Numbered from the stretch's first letter, positions 23,163 to 33,543 are shown. The stretch is 64,000 nucleotides of DNA from Uliginosibacterium gangwonense DSM 18521 (GCF_000373965.1 NZ_KB892868.1:1-64000), one strand, 5' to 3'. The notes: generated by a model not told the origin, from the sequence alone. Translations and numbers: made by a program.

Positions 23163-25004
23163 TTAAACGCCCGGTTTCCACACCTGGCCGATGGCCAGCT
23201 TGTCGAGCTTGCGGCGGTAGCCGTAGGCAAAGTTGATGATCATGCGCGAGACGAGCACGGCGCTGAACATGGATGTCAGAATCCCCAGGCAGTGCACCAC
23301 GGCAAAGCTCTTGATTGGGCCGGAGCCGAATGCCAGCAGGGCGATACCGGCGATCAGGGTGGTGACGTTCGAGTCCAGAATCGTGTTGAACGCCCGTTCG
23401 TAACCGGCCAGGATCGCGGCCTGTGGCGTGGCACCGTTGCGCAATTCCTCGCGGATACGTTCGTTGATCAGCACGTTGGAGTCAATTGCCATCCCCAGTG
23501 CCAGCGCGATCGCCGCAATCCCTGGCAGGGTGAGCGTGGCCTGGAAGAGCGAGAGCAACGCAACCAGCAGCAGCACGTTGGCGCTCAGGGCCATGGCCGA
23601 GACGAAGCCGAAGAACATGTAGTAGATGCACATGAAGGCGGCAATCGCCACGAAGCCCCAAAGCGTCGAATCTTTGCCCTTCTGGATGTTCTCAGCCCCG
23701 GCGCTTGGGCCGACCACGCGCTCTTCGATGATATCCATCGGCGCGGCCAGCGCACCCGAGCGGATCAGGATCGCCAAGCGGTTGGTTTCTTCGGCAGAGA
23801 AGTTACCGGTGATCTGGAACTGGCTGGAGAATTCACCCTGGATAGTCGCCACCGAGATGGCCTCGCCCTGCCCCTTTTCAAACAGGATGATGGCCATGCC
23901 CTTGTGGATATTCTCGCGGGTGATGTCGCGCATGATGTGCCCACCAGCGGCATCCAGTGTCACCGACACGGCCGGGCGCTGGTTGTTGTCAAAGGTGGAG
24001 GCAGCCTTGACGAAGCGATCGCCCGTGAGCACCACCATCTTCTTCACGACAACCGGCACTTGCTGGCCATTGCGCATTTCCGGGTACACGTCGGTTCCGG
24101 GCGGCGGGTTGAGCGGATCAGTGCCTTCAGCCGCCATGCGCACCTGCAGGGTGGCGGTACGGCCGATCAGGTCCTTGGCCTTGCCCACGTCCTGCACACC
24201 GGGCAGTTCGACCACGATACGGTCTGCGCCCTGCTGCTGGATGATCGGCTCGGCCACCCCGAGTTCGTTGACGCGGTTGTGCAGGGTGACGATGTTCTGC
24301 TTGATTGCGTCTTCCTGAATCGTTCTGCGTGCCTGCGGCGAGAAGCTGCCCACCAGCAGGAAGTCGGTGCCTTCCTCACGGGTGGTGAAGAGCAGGTCGG
24401 TGCGCGAATCGCTGATCGTGTTCTTGGCCTTTTGGCGATCGGCATCGCTGCGCAGACGGACCACCAGGTTGTCACGCTCACGCGAAACACCGCTGTAGGC
24501 CACTTTCTTTTCGCGCAGCAGGGTGCGCAGGTCGCCCGACGTGGAATCGAGTTGCTTGGTGATGGCACCATTCATGTCCACCTGCAGCAGGAAGTGCACC
24601 CCACCGCGCAAGTCCAGGCCCAGATACATCGGTAGCGCCTGGATCGAGGTCAGCCAACTTGGGCTGGCCGAGAGCAGGTTCAACGCCACCACGTAACTTG
24701 GTTTTTGGGGGTCTGGGTTCAAGGCGTGTTCGAGCGCATCCTTGGCCTTCTGCTGGGTGTCGACGTCCTTGAAGCGGACGCGCAGGCTGGTTTGATCGCG
24801 CAGATAGCCATCATTGGCGATCTTGGCGTTCGTGATGATGTCCAGCACCTGCTTTTCAAGGTCTGCATCCACTTTGACAGTAGAGCGTGCAGACGACACC
24901 TGCACGGCGGGAACCTCGCCGAAGAAGTTCGGCAGGGTATAGAGCAACCCGAAGATCAGCACCAGGCCGATCATCAGATTTTTCCAGAGCGGGTAACGAT
25001 TCAT
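23163..25004 (-). CDS. secD: Protein translocase subunit SecD
   Basis: SecD is the larger partner of SecF. The 613-residue protein has one N-terminal membrane helix (MIGLVLIFGLLYTLPNFF) and a large periplasmic domain with the family motif LGLDLRGGVHFLLQVD (about residue 120). Five C-terminal helices carry ALGMAIDSNVLINERIREEL. The ATG at 25004 begins MNRYPLWKN as in homologues; the longer frame upstream is not conserved. Spacing to secF is 18 bp and to yajC 58 bp, all on one strand. Confidence 0.97.
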   Translation of the reverse strand: MNRYPLWKNLMIGLVLIFGLLYTLPNFFGEVPAVQVSSARSTVKVDADLEKQVLDIITNAKIANDGYLRDQTSLRVRFKDVDTQQKAKDALEHALNPDPQKPSYVVALNLLSASPSWLTSIQALPMYLGLDLRGGVHFLLQVDMNGAITKQLDSTSGDLRTLLREKKVAYSGVSRERDNLVVRLRSDADRQKAKNTISDSRTDLLFTTREEGTDFLLVGSFSPQARRTIQEDAIKQNIVTLHNRVNELGVAEPIIQQQGADRIVVELPGVQDVGKAKDLIGRTATLQVRMAAEGTDPLNPPPGTDVYPEMRNGQQVPVVVKKMVVLTGDRFVKAASTFDNNQRPAVSVTLDAAGGHIMRDITRENIHKGMAIILFEKGQGEAISVATIQGEFSSQFQITGNFSAEETNRLAILIRSGALAAPMDIIEERVVGPSAGAENIQKGKDSTLWGFVAIAAFMCIYYMFFGFVSAMALSANVLLLVALLSLFQATLTLPGIAAIALALGMAIDSNVLINERIREELRNGATPQAAILAGYERAFNTILDSNVTTLIAGIALLAFGSGPIKSFAVVHCLGILTSMFSAVLVSRMIINFAYGYRRKLDKLAIGQVWKPGV

Positions 25005-25062
25005 GATCAGGAAGCGAGAAGGATTAGGTAAGCCGGTGCCCGCAGGCGCCCGGCAACGCACA

Positions 25063-25398
25063 TCAGGTGTTCTTCAACGAACCCTTGGGCAGAACCGTGC
25101 TGATGGCAGATTTCTGGATGGAGAGTTCAACGCCATTGGCCACTTCGACCTTGACGAAATTATCCCCCACGTGGGCGATGGTGCCTGCGATACCGCTCTG
25201 GGTGATGACTTCATCGCCCTTGGCCAGTGCTTCGAGCAGTGACTTGTGTTCCTTGGCGCGCTTGGACTGCGGGCGGATCACCATGAAATACATCACCACA
25301 CCCATCAGGACCAGCATGAACAACGGGTTGCCAAAAATACCAGGATCGGCAGACGGGGCGCCCGCAGCTTGGGCGTAAGCATCAGAAATCAGGAACAC
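25063..25398 (-). CDS. yajC: Sec translocase accessory protein YajC
   Basis: YajC is a small single-span inner-membrane partner of SecD and SecF. The 111-residue protein has a hydrophobic segment (FMLVLMGVVMYFMVIRPQ, about residues 27-44) followed by the hallmark RPQSKRAKEHK. A small soluble domain has GDEVITQSGIAGTI. It lies between tgt and secD as in most proteobacteria. Confidence 0.96.
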   Translation of the reverse strand: MFLISDAYAQAAGAPSADPGIFGNPLFMLVLMGVVMYFMVIRPQSKRAKEHKSLLEALAKGDEVITQSGIAGTIAHVGDNFVKVEVANGVELSIQKSAISTVLPKGSLKNT

Positions 25399-25507
25399 TC
25401 TTTTATCTCCGGAAAAGGGTTATCAGAACCCATTCACATTCTAAACAGTTGAACAAGCTCCAAGGGCGCGAGTATAACAGGCCCTATATGGGGTCATTCG
25501 TTCAAAC

Positions 25508-26617
<1,110 letters not shown>

Positions 26618-27643
26618 CTATTTTTGGATATCCAGAAACATTGCATCGCCGTAGCTGAAGAAGCGATACTGCTGCGCCACCGCATGGGCATACGCCTCGC
26701 GGATCGTCTCCATGCCCGCCAGCGCAGACACCAGCATCAGCAAGGTCGACTTCGGCAAATGGAAATTCGTGATCAAGGCATCAATCACCCGGAAACGATA
26801 ACCCGGCGTGATGAAGATCCCCGTCTCCTCGCACCCAGCCCGCAGTTCCCCACTGTGCGCAGCAGACTCCAGGGCCCGCAGCGCCGTCGTCCCCACGCTG
26901 ATCACCCGCCCACCGCGTGCGCGAGCCTGCGCCACCGCCTCTACAGCCTCGGGCGGCACACAATACCACTCCCGATGCATCTGGTGGCGAGACAGATCAT
27001 TCTCCCGCACCGGCTGGAAGGTTCCTGCCCCAACGTGCAAGGTCACAAACGCCCGCTGCACCCTGCGTGCATCCAGCGCCGCGAACAGCGCCTCATCAAA
27101 ATGCAGCCCAGCCGTGGGGGCGGCCACGCTGCCCAGCTCCCGCGCATACACCGTCTGGTAACGCGCCTCGTCCGACTCTGCCGCGCTGCGCTCAATATAA
27201 GGCGGCAGCGGCAACTTGCCGAAGCGCTCGATATAGTTGACCGCCGTATCGTCCGCCGGGAAACGCAGATGGAAAAACTCCCCCACCCGCCCCAACACCT
27301 CCGCCTCAAAGGCATCGGCCAGCCGCAGGCGCGAACCCGGCTTGGGTGACTTGCTGGCTCGGATCATCGCCAGCACCTCATGGTCGCCCAACGGGCGCTC
27401 CACCATCACCTCCACCTGCCCGCCCGTCTCCTTCTGGCCGAACAGGCGGGCGTGCAGCACCCGGCTATCGTTAAACACCAGCAGATCATGCTCACGCAGC
27501 AGGGTGGGCAAATCCCGGAACACCCGGTCGACCAAGCCCCCGCCCTGCACATGCAGCAGGCGGGAAGCGCCACGATCCGGCAAAGCCGCCTGCGCAATCA
27601 GCTCCGGCGGCAACAAATAATCAAAATCTTCAAGGGTCAGCAT
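26618..27643 (-). CDS. queA: S-adenosylmethionine:tRNA ribosyltransferase-isomerase
   Basis: QueA adds the ribosyl part of SAM to preQ1-modified tRNA, giving epoxyqueuosine. The 341-residue protein starts with the family pattern [13 protein letters not shown], then [16 protein letters not shown], and contains [10 protein letters not shown] and [10 protein letters not shown]. It is the first gene of the operon queA-tgt-yajC-secD-secF. Upstream is the divergent tRNA-Leu gene. Confidence 0.97.
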   Translation of the reverse strand: MLTLEDFDYLLPPELIAQAALPDRGASRLLHVQGGGLVDRVFRDLPTLLREHDLLVFNDSRVLHARLFGQKETGGQVEVMVERPLGDHEVLAMIRASKSPKPGSRLRLADAFEAEVLGRVGEFFHLRFPADDTAVNYIERFGKLPLPPYIERSAAESDEARYQTVYARELGSVAAPTAGLHFDEALFAALDARRVQRAFVTLHVGAGTFQPVRENDLSRHQMHREWYCVPPEAVEAVAQARARGGRVISVGTTALRALESAAHSGELRAGCEETGIFITPGYRFRVIDALITNFHLPKSTLLMLVSALAGMETIREAYAHAVAQQYRFFSYGDAMFLDIQK

Positions 27644-27696
27644 TCAAACAACTTGATAAAGGTGTATTCTTCGGCAATAATACACCTCCTTCCTGT

Positions 27697-27778
27697 GCCG
27701 GGATGGCGGAATCGGTAGACGCAGCGGATTCAAAATCCGCCGCCGAAAGGTGTGAGGGTTCGAGTCCCTCTCCCGGCA
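27697..27778 (+). tRNA. tRNA-Leu (CAA)
   Basis: The class II tRNA has acceptor arms GCCGGGA/TCCCGGC, anticodon CAA (TTCAAAA loop), a variable arm and discriminator A. The CCA end is not encoded: TAT follows the discriminator. The other seven tRNA genes in the window encode CCA. It is divergent from queA and marks the left edge of an accessory stretch. Confidence 0.93.
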
Positions 27779-27818
27779 TATCCAACAGGAACCCGAATAC
27801 AGCAAGACATTGCCTCAA

Positions 27819-27842
27819 AGCCCGCTCCCAGCGGGCTTTTTT
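27819..27842 (+). terminator. Terminator of tRNA-Leu
   Basis: AGCCCGCTCCCAGCGGGCTTTTTT forms a GC-rich hairpin with a T-run, 41 bases after the tRNA. Confidence 0.8.
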
Positions 27843-28165
27843 GTATCCAACCGCAATCAAGCCGCCGCCAGACAGATCACCGCTGCGCAAGCACCCCGGC
27901 GATCCCCCTTAATCAAATCCCCGGCCTTCACCCGCAACAAGAGCGAGTCCCCCTGCCCTGCGCGACCATCCCCAAGCAGCAGACCAGCGCCACAACCACC
28001 AGATCATCCAACAGAAACTCAAGTACCGCCGAAGCCCACAGGCGCCCAAACCTTGCCACAGCCCTTGAGTGAGCCCCCTCGGCCAAGCCCTCCCGCCCTT
28101 CCCGCCCAAAGCCAGCACCGCCGTAGCCGAAGCATCACCCTCCCTTTGCGCTGGGCCAGTCTGAC
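27843..28165. other. Intergenic stretch, C-rich on the plus strand
   Basis: No gene is supported. The plus strand is strikingly rich in C and poor in G, and long open frames on both strands are low-complexity (Pro/Ser-rich or Trp/Gly-rich). I see no repeat of the tRNA-Leu end that would mark an integration site. Confidence 0.4.
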
Positions 28166-28552
28166 GTGCGAGTGCCTCTTCTTGGGGCTGACAAGCTCAA
28201 ACCGCTCCTGCATAGCCTATGCGAAACAATTCCCGAGGGGCTGGACGAAAAGACCCGCAGCCAGCGGATCAAACAGATTCAGATGGAACTGGACAAGGCC
28301 AAGCAGGAAGAGAAAGCCCTGATCTGCGAACAGGAAGCCCAAGGGCAGGACGTCACCCGAAGGCCAGACGCCCGGCCTGAGATTGTGCTGGCATTGGCGA
28401 TCTCAGCCAAGCCTGTAAAGACTCCTGTAACCAGAGACGCCCGAAAGGGCATAAATGCATTCAGGCGAGCATACCTGAAAGTGCACTCTGGCCTTTACAC
28501 GCCCTTTGTGGGGCGTTTTTTATGGCGGAACGCTATGCAAAGTGTGGGGTAG
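28166..28552 (+). pseudogene. Phage-like hypothetical protein, probably degraded
   Basis: Residues about 1-80 look coding: a helical, charged segment (KTRSQRIKQIQMELDKAKQEEKAL) followed by DVTRRPDARPEIVLA. This resembles small hypothetical proteins found in phage-derived regions, as I remember them. The frame then runs through an inverted repeat and a terminator-like hairpin at 28500-28522, so the last 40 residues are doubtful and a frameshift is likely. The start is unclear (GTG). Confidence 0.4.
28500..28522 (+). terminator. Intrinsic terminator
   Basis: CGCCC-TTTGT-GGGCG followed by TTTTTT. It would end transcription from the degraded frame before the PIN-like gene. Confidence 0.65.
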
Positions 28553-28672
28553 TGCGTTGACCGCCAAAGAAAGAGAGGCGTAAATTCCTGTCGAGGTCTA
28601 CGCAAATTAGTGAAATCCGTTGGGTCTCCGAGCCATCTTCTTCACATTTCAAAGAGTTTTAGAAAGCACTTC

Positions 28673-30106
28673 ATGAAAAAGAATTTTTTAGGCTACTACC
28701 CACCGACTCAAGAACAGTATAAAAAACTATGGAATACGGGACTGATCGTCTTAGATGCTAACGTCTTACTTAGCCTATACCGACTCCCCACTACGGCAAG
28801 AGAGGATCTATTAAAAGTTCTAGAGTCGTTGAAAGAACGACTGTGGATTCCTCATCAAGTAGCGATGGAATTCCAAAGAAATCGATTAACAGTTATTGCG
28901 AGTGAACGCAAGACAACCGAGGACGTTCTTAAGGAATTGCAAGGGCTTGTAGCGTGCGCCAAAAATAAAGTCAATGCCTTAGAGCTTGATAAACGAAACC
29001 TTTCAATTGAACCAATACCATTACTAGATGAGCTAGAAAAAGCCAACAACCAACTTGTAACAGCCATTCAAAAAGCACACGACTCCCTTATAGACATTTC
29101 AGCTAATGACCCTATCAGGGAGAAGATAGACACGATTCTTTCTGGCCGAGTTGGTAGTGGCCCACGAAATCAGGATGAACTAGATAAACTAACACAAGAG
29201 GGAGAAGATCGGTTTGCGAACAAAATCCCCCCTGGATTTGAAGATAGTAAGAAAGGAAACAATCCAAACGATGCAGGTTTTGTGTTCGACCACATCAAAT
29301 ACCAAAAAAAATTTGGCGACCTTATTCTTTGGAGACAACTCATACAACACACAAGAAAAAACAGTAAGAAAGAAGTATTATTTGTCACGGCTGACAACAA
29401 GGCTGACTGGTGGTGGAGAGAGCAAGGCAAAACCATAGGGCCGCATCCAGAACTTAGTCGAGAAATTGCGAGGGAAGGAGGAGTTGAACTTTTTTGGATG
29501 TACTCGTCTGATCAATTTCTAGACCAAGCCACCCATTATGCATCTGCGAACATAGATAAAAACTCTGTCAACGACATTAGAGAAACCAGCCTCGCCCTCG
29601 TTCAGGACTATATACGAGCGGTCAGTGAACGATCAAGCAATACTCAGTCCAGATTCCTCAACTCAAACACCATAGCTGAAATAATACTAGAAAAATCCAA
29701 TGCCTTAAAATTAGATTCATTTGAGACCCGCGCTATTTCCAGCGTAGAAAAATGGCTAAAATCCAGAGGAATTGTTATCTCACCTGCAGAACTGGAAGAT
29801 CCATCTCTATACCTATCGGTGGTTGGTGATGAATTGCATATATACAAAATATCTGCAGCATATAGCTTTGAGCAGATTATTGAAGAAATACACACAGACC
29901 CACGCCTTCTCAAGAAATCATTCCAATACGAACAGTTTTGCCTTATTTTTATCCTAAAGCCTAGCGACAATTTCTCAGAAGAAGCAATTTCATTAATGCA
30001 AAGAAGAATAACAAAAACAAAGAGGGTATTGTCATTTCTTAATGACGTTAAGATAATCATAGGGGTGGTTGCAGACTCTCAGTTCATCCCACTCCATACA
30101 ACGTAG
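28673..30106 (+). CDS. PIN-like domain protein (DUF4935 family)
   Basis: This 477-residue protein has an N-terminal PIN-like nuclease domain. GYYPPTQEQYKKLW leads into VLDANVLLSLYR (Asp28), then RLWIPHQVAMEFQRNR (Glu66), and later LFVTADNKADWWW with two acidic residues (about residue 250). These are the expected metal-binding acids. The family therefore suggests RNA or DNA cleavage. A coiled region lies between, and the C-terminal 180 residues are unfamiliar. The ATG at 28673 fits the family start. The gene is clearly AT-richer than its neighbours and lies near tRNA-Leu, which suggests horizontal transfer. A defence role is an inference only. Confidence 0.85.
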   Translation: MKKNFLGYYPPTQEQYKKLWNTGLIVLDANVLLSLYRLPTTAREDLLKVLESLKERLWIPHQVAMEFQRNRLTVIASERKTTEDVLKELQGLVACAKNKVNALELDKRNLSIEPIPLLDELEKANNQLVTAIQKAHDSLIDISANDPIREKIDTILSGRVGSGPRNQDELDKLTQEGEDRFANKIPPGFEDSKKGNNPNDAGFVFDHIKYQKKFGDLILWRQLIQHTRKNSKKEVLFVTADNKADWWWREQGKTIGPHPELSREIAREGGVELFWMYSSDQFLDQATHYASANIDKNSVNDIRETSLALVQDYIRAVSERSSNTQSRFLNSNTIAEIILEKSNALKLDSFETRAISSVEKWLKSRGIVISPAELEDPSLYLSVVGDELHIYKISAAYSFEQIIEEIHTDPRLLKKSFQYEQFCLIFILKPSDNFSEEAISLMQRRITKTKRVLSFLNDVKIIIGVVADSQFIPLHTT

Positions 30107-30594
30107 CCATGCTTTTGCAGCAGGGTTATCTTCATTTTTGAGGGCCGTATTGTCTTGCCACTTTTTGATGGCGTGCTGCACGGTAATCGATAAATTTGTT
30201 TTACAACAAAGGACTTGGCACAAACCTACGGCTCCTCGTGCACCCCGTCATCGCTGAAACAGCAGTAAAACAGGATTGACCTCAGGGCAATCACGGAGGA
30301 TATGCCACCGTAACTTATAACTTTACGTCCATAGCATGCAACACCTTCAATGGACGTGTAGCGTGGGGCGTTCTCGAACAAGTCGCCCCTCCATCGACTA
30401 CACCAATCTGCGCAGATGCGCCCACCTCGCCTACTTCTTCCGTCCCCTCTGTTTTCTCCACCGATCTGGCTCAATGGCGTTTGACAAAATCATGCGCCAA
30501 AAGGATGTCGCTCGAACGGCCTACCTGAATTTGGCCGTGTAGCTTAGTGATATGACGAAAGGCCTTTTGGCATGGGTACACAGGGCTGCGGCCA
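30107..30594. other. Intergenic region with possible gene remnant
   Basis: No intact gene is seen. On the minus strand, codons between about 30110 and 30223 read ITVQHAIKKWQDNTALK and PAAKAWLRCMEW, which is protein-like. The frame is only 63 residues and overlaps the end of the PIN-like gene. It may be a fragment of a lost gene. The rest appears non-coding. Confidence 0.35.
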
Positions 30595-30816
30595 CTACAA
30601 ATCGGCTTGCCCACGTTTGGCCTCTTTTCTTTTCACTCTCGCATCAATTTCTGCGCCAAGCGCAAAAAGAATGGCGGCGATGATCAGGCCGTACACAACC
30701 CACGCATACTGCTCAAGTGTCATGGCAAGGAATTTCCACCAAAACAGGGCGGCAAGCAGGATGGCGCCCCCTATTGCATATAGGCCGTAAGCTATGTATC
30801 GGAGGAAGCTGTGCAT
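30595..30816 (-). CDS. Small membrane protein
   Basis: This 73-residue protein has two hydrophobic segments (about residues 7-28, GLYAIGGAILLAALFWW, and 36-55, AWVVYGLIIAAILFALGA), then a basic tail RVKRKEAKRG. This is a typical hairpin membrane protein of unknown function. It is 105 bp downstream of the DUF2314-ankyrin gene on the same strand and may be co-transcribed. Confidence 0.6.
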   Translation of the reverse strand: MHSFLRYIAYGLYAIGGAILLAALFWWKFLAMTLEQYAWVVYGLIIAAILFALGAEIDARVKRKEAKRGQADL

Positions 30817-30921
30817 GGTTTTTTCCTACACAAAGCACCTGTCGGAGCCTGCGTTTCAACAACACAGGAAAAACAAAGGCCTGTGGATGAGGATGCGATA
30901 CAAGTACGTGGGCGCCAGGAG

Positions 30922-31716
30922 TCAGCCTGCCAAAGCAGCAATGATGCGGGGCCAGCCCATGGCTTTGGCGAGATCAAGCGCGGTGCGCCCGTCCGGGGTT
31001 TTCAGCAAGGGGTCAGCTCCATGCTTGAGCAGCAGCATGACCGGGGCATGATTACCGGCGAGTGCCTCGCGGTGCAGCATCGACCAGCCTTCGGCATCCA
31101 CAAAGCGGACATGGGATGAATCGGCCTGCAAGGCTTCTTCGATCTTCTCTTTCATGTTTTCGCTCATGGGATGTTCGGGCAGATCAGGGTTGGCATCCTG
31201 CGCGTTTTGTTCAAGCCGGGCGGGTGGATTGCCATTGCCATATTGGGCGATGAGCACGCTGCCAGGTGCGCCGAACTCCAGCCCCCAGGCGGCGTCGTGG
31301 TCGGCACGTTCGGCCTCGGTCATGCCCGCACGGATCACGTCAACGGTGAATCCGCCATAGGCCTGATCGCCGAGGCTGTACATCCAGTCCTGAATTTCTT
31401 GGAGCGGCGCGGAAACGGCATCCCCTTCCTGCACCGTGCTGACCCATTCGGGCGAATTGACCAGGATACCGCTGACGGTGATGCCGTCAAACTGGATGTC
31501 GCTGATCCACATGTGTTCCACGGGCGGGGCATCTTTTTGCCTGCTATCTGTTTCGAATGCGATCTTGACGGCGGCAAAACCCAAGCCAGGAACAATCCTG
31601 CGGTATTCCCAGGACAATTCGCGCCAGAAAAACTTGAAGGTGTTGCGGGCATGGGACACTGCCCGTTGCATGGCGGCTTCGCCGTGATCAAAAGAATAAA
31701 TAGGGGATGTGCTCAT
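30922..31716 (-). CDS. DUF2314 protein with C-terminal ankyrin repeats
   Basis: This 264-residue protein joins a DUF2314 domain to ankyrin repeats. The N-terminal domain shows AVSHARNTFKFFWREL, VEHMWISDIQ and SGILVNSPEWVSTVQEGDAV, then IQDWMYS, which is the DUF2314 pattern (as in YegJ). Residues about 195-264 contain two ankyrin units (GWSMLHREALAGNHAPVMLLLKHGADPL and GRTALDLAKAMGW). There is no signal peptide. Such proteins are sometimes linked to toxin immunity, but no toxin is adjacent. The ATG at 31716 was chosen over an upstream start. Confidence 0.78.
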   Translation of the reverse strand: MSTSPIYSFDHGEAAMQRAVSHARNTFKFFWRELSWEYRRIVPGLGFAAVKIAFETDSRQKDAPPVEHMWISDIQFDGITVSGILVNSPEWVSTVQEGDAVSAPLQEIQDWMYSLGDQAYGGFTVDVIRAGMTEAERADHDAAWGLEFGAPGSVLIAQYGNGNPPARLEQNAQDANPDLPEHPMSENMKEKIEEALQADSSHVRFVDAEGWSMLHREALAGNHAPVMLLLKHGADPLLKTPDGRTALDLAKAMGWPRIIAALAG

Positions 31717-31830
31717 GGGCCTCAGATTCCAGAATGAATGGGGCTGCAAGACAGGGGCAGTACAACAGGCACAAGTGTCATAAGCCTCTTCGCGTGGTGC
31801 AAGCCCACTTGTCTGAAAGCGGTCTGGCGC

Positions 31831-32610
31831 TCAGCCCTGCTCGGCAAAGCGAAGATCCATACCCCGTTCCAAAAACGGCGCGGTCTTCTCCTGGGGGATG
31901 TCATGTTCCACCACCAGCGTGGTGATGTCCTCACATGAGGCGACACGGTATCTTGCAATACTCGGCACCTTGTCTGAGGTCATCGCCACAATGATCTCAT
32001 TGCTCCGCCCGGCCACGGCACGCTTGAATTCGCTATCTTCGTGGTCAAAGATGGTCAAGCCTTCGACGGCATCCAGCGCGCAGGCGCCCAGGAAGCATTG
32101 GTCAAAGTACATGTTCTCGATCTGCTGGAGCGGGGTAATCCCCAGCGCGCCGCCCACCTGAATTTGCACACGCCCGCCCAATATCACCACTTCATGCTTC
32201 GCTGTTTTCATCAGTTCCAGCGCAATGGCGGGCGAATTGGTCACAACCGTTAGCGACAGGTTCACGGGAATCGCCTTGGCTATCGCCAGGTTTGTAGTAC
32301 CTGCGTCAATGAACACGCAGCCCCCATCGCGGATGAGCTGTGCGCTGGCCTTGGCAAGGCATTCCTTGCTGGCGTTGTTTTCTTCGACACGCGTGGCAAA
32401 ACTGGGCGAAGCATGCGAGATGCTGACCGCGCCGCCATAGACCCGTTTGCAGATGCCTTCCTGCGCCAGTTCCTGCAAATCCCGCCGTATCGTGTGCTCC
32501 GACACCTGCAGCTCCTGCGAGAGCTTCACACACACCACACGACCTTCCTTGAGGAGCAAGTCCCGAATCAGGGCTTGTCGCTGCTCAGGAAAGGCTGCAT
32601 AATCGAGCAT
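31831..32610 (-). CDS. DeoR/GlpR family transcriptional regulator
   Basis: This 259-residue repressor has the DeoR N-terminal helix-turn-helix (QRQALIRDLLLKEG to VSEHTIRRDLQELAQEG, about residues 8-50) followed by KRVYGGAV. The sugar-phosphate sensing domain has VFIDAGTTNLAIAKAI (about residue 97), VVTNSPAIALEL and VILGGRV. It is divergent from the inositol-monophosphatase-family gene 108 bp away, so that gene is a likely target. The effector is probably a phosphorylated sugar or polyol, as known for the family. Confidence 0.9.
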   Translation of the reverse strand: MLDYAAFPEQRQALIRDLLLKEGRVVCVKLSQELQVSEHTIRRDLQELAQEGICKRVYGGAVSISHASPSFATRVEENNASKECLAKASAQLIRDGGCVFIDAGTTNLAIAKAIPVNLSLTVVTNSPAIALELMKTAKHEVVILGGRVQIQVGGALGITPLQQIENMYFDQCFLGACALDAVEGLTIFDHEDSEFKRAVAGRSNEIIVAMTSDKVPSIARYRVASCEDITTLVVEHDIPQEKTAPFLERGMDLRFAEQG

Positions 32611-32718
32611 AATCAATCCTTAAATATATCAACATCGAGCAACACAGGCGGAGTAAATCGTTTTGCCAGGGTTTTGTCAATACATTGGCACAGCGCTTTT
32701 CATCCTAGACTTGCACCC

Positions 32719-33510
32719 ATGATTCAAGAGCTTCCCACGATCACCTTTTTCCACACCCTTGCCGATATTGCGGGCAAGGAAGCGCTTCGCCGGTTTCGCT
32801 CGAATCAGGCACTGGAGGTCAGTTCCAAATCCAAGCGGGGCATGCCGTTTGATCCGGTCACGGAAGCCGACCAGGAAACAGAACGGGTGATGCGTGAGCA
32901 CATTCTCAGCCGCTACCCCTACCACGCCATCAGTGGCGAGGAATTGGGGCTGACTGGCGGGGGCCCCATCCAGTGGCAACTGGACCCCATCAATGGCACA
33001 CGCGCATTTCTCTGTGGGCTGCCGGTATGGGGCACCTTGATCGGCCTGCTCCACAATGGCCGCGCCAAAATGGGCATGATGACGCAGCCATTTACCCGCG
33101 AGCGCTTCTGGGCGGACGGTAAGATGGCTTGGCGCCGGGGGCTCAACAGCAACGGCATGCTCATGACCCGCAAGAACATTCCGCTCAACCAGGCGATTCT
33201 GCATACCAACTCGCCTGAGCTGATTGACCACGACGCCTATCTGCGCTTCAAGGAACTCTCGAAACTCTCGCTGATGACCCGCTATGGCGGTGAATGCTAT
33301 GCCATGGCCATGCTGGCCGCAGGGCACATTGATATCTGCGTGGAATACGCACTCAAGCCTTACGACATCGCCGCCTTCATCCCCATCATCGAGCAGGCAG
33401 GCGGGGTTGTGACAACCCTGAAAGGCGAACGCCCCGAGGCGGGCGGCCAGATCTTGGCAGCAGGGTGCGCACGCATTCACGAGCAGGCACTGAAGATTCT
33501 GAATGGGTGA
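32719..33510 (+). CDS. Inositol monophosphatase family phosphatase, histidinol-phosphatase-like
   Basis: This 263-residue protein belongs to the metal-dependent IMPase family and most resembles the HisN-type histidinol phosphatases. Motifs are FDPVTEADQETER (about residue 47), SGEELG (about residue 73), LDPINGTRAF (about residue 89) and PYDIAAFIPIIEQAGG (about residue 222). In the third motif the second metal-binding aspartate of the usual DPxDGT is asparagine, which may change metal use or activity. Its divergent partner is a DeoR repressor, so a sugar phosphate substrate is also possible. Confidence 0.82.
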   Translation: MIQELPTITFFHTLADIAGKEALRRFRSNQALEVSSKSKRGMPFDPVTEADQETERVMREHILSRYPYHAISGEELGLTGGGPIQWQLDPINGTRAFLCGLPVWGTLIGLLHNGRAKMGMMTQPFTRERFWADGKMAWRRGLNSNGMLMTRKNIPLNQAILHTNSPELIDHDAYLRFKELSKLSLMTRYGGECYAMAMLAAGHIDICVEYALKPYDIAAFIPIIEQAGGVVTTLKGERPEAGGQILAAGCARIHEQALKILNG

Positions 33511-33543
33511 GCTGCACCTTTGCTGAACACCATCATCGCAAAT

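Noticed and set aside
23292-24635. Open frame of 447 codons antisense to secD
   Set aside because: Same reason: it mirrors secD and is rich in His, Arg and Gln without any family motif.
27810-28322. Pro/Ser-rich frame of 170 codons after tRNA-Leu
   Set aside because: It starts within the tRNA terminator and reflects C-rich base composition, not a protein family.
27779-31000. Search for a duplicated tRNA-Leu 3' end marking a full genomic island
   Set aside because: No second copy of the tRNA end was seen to the right, and no integrase is present, so a defined island could not be drawn.
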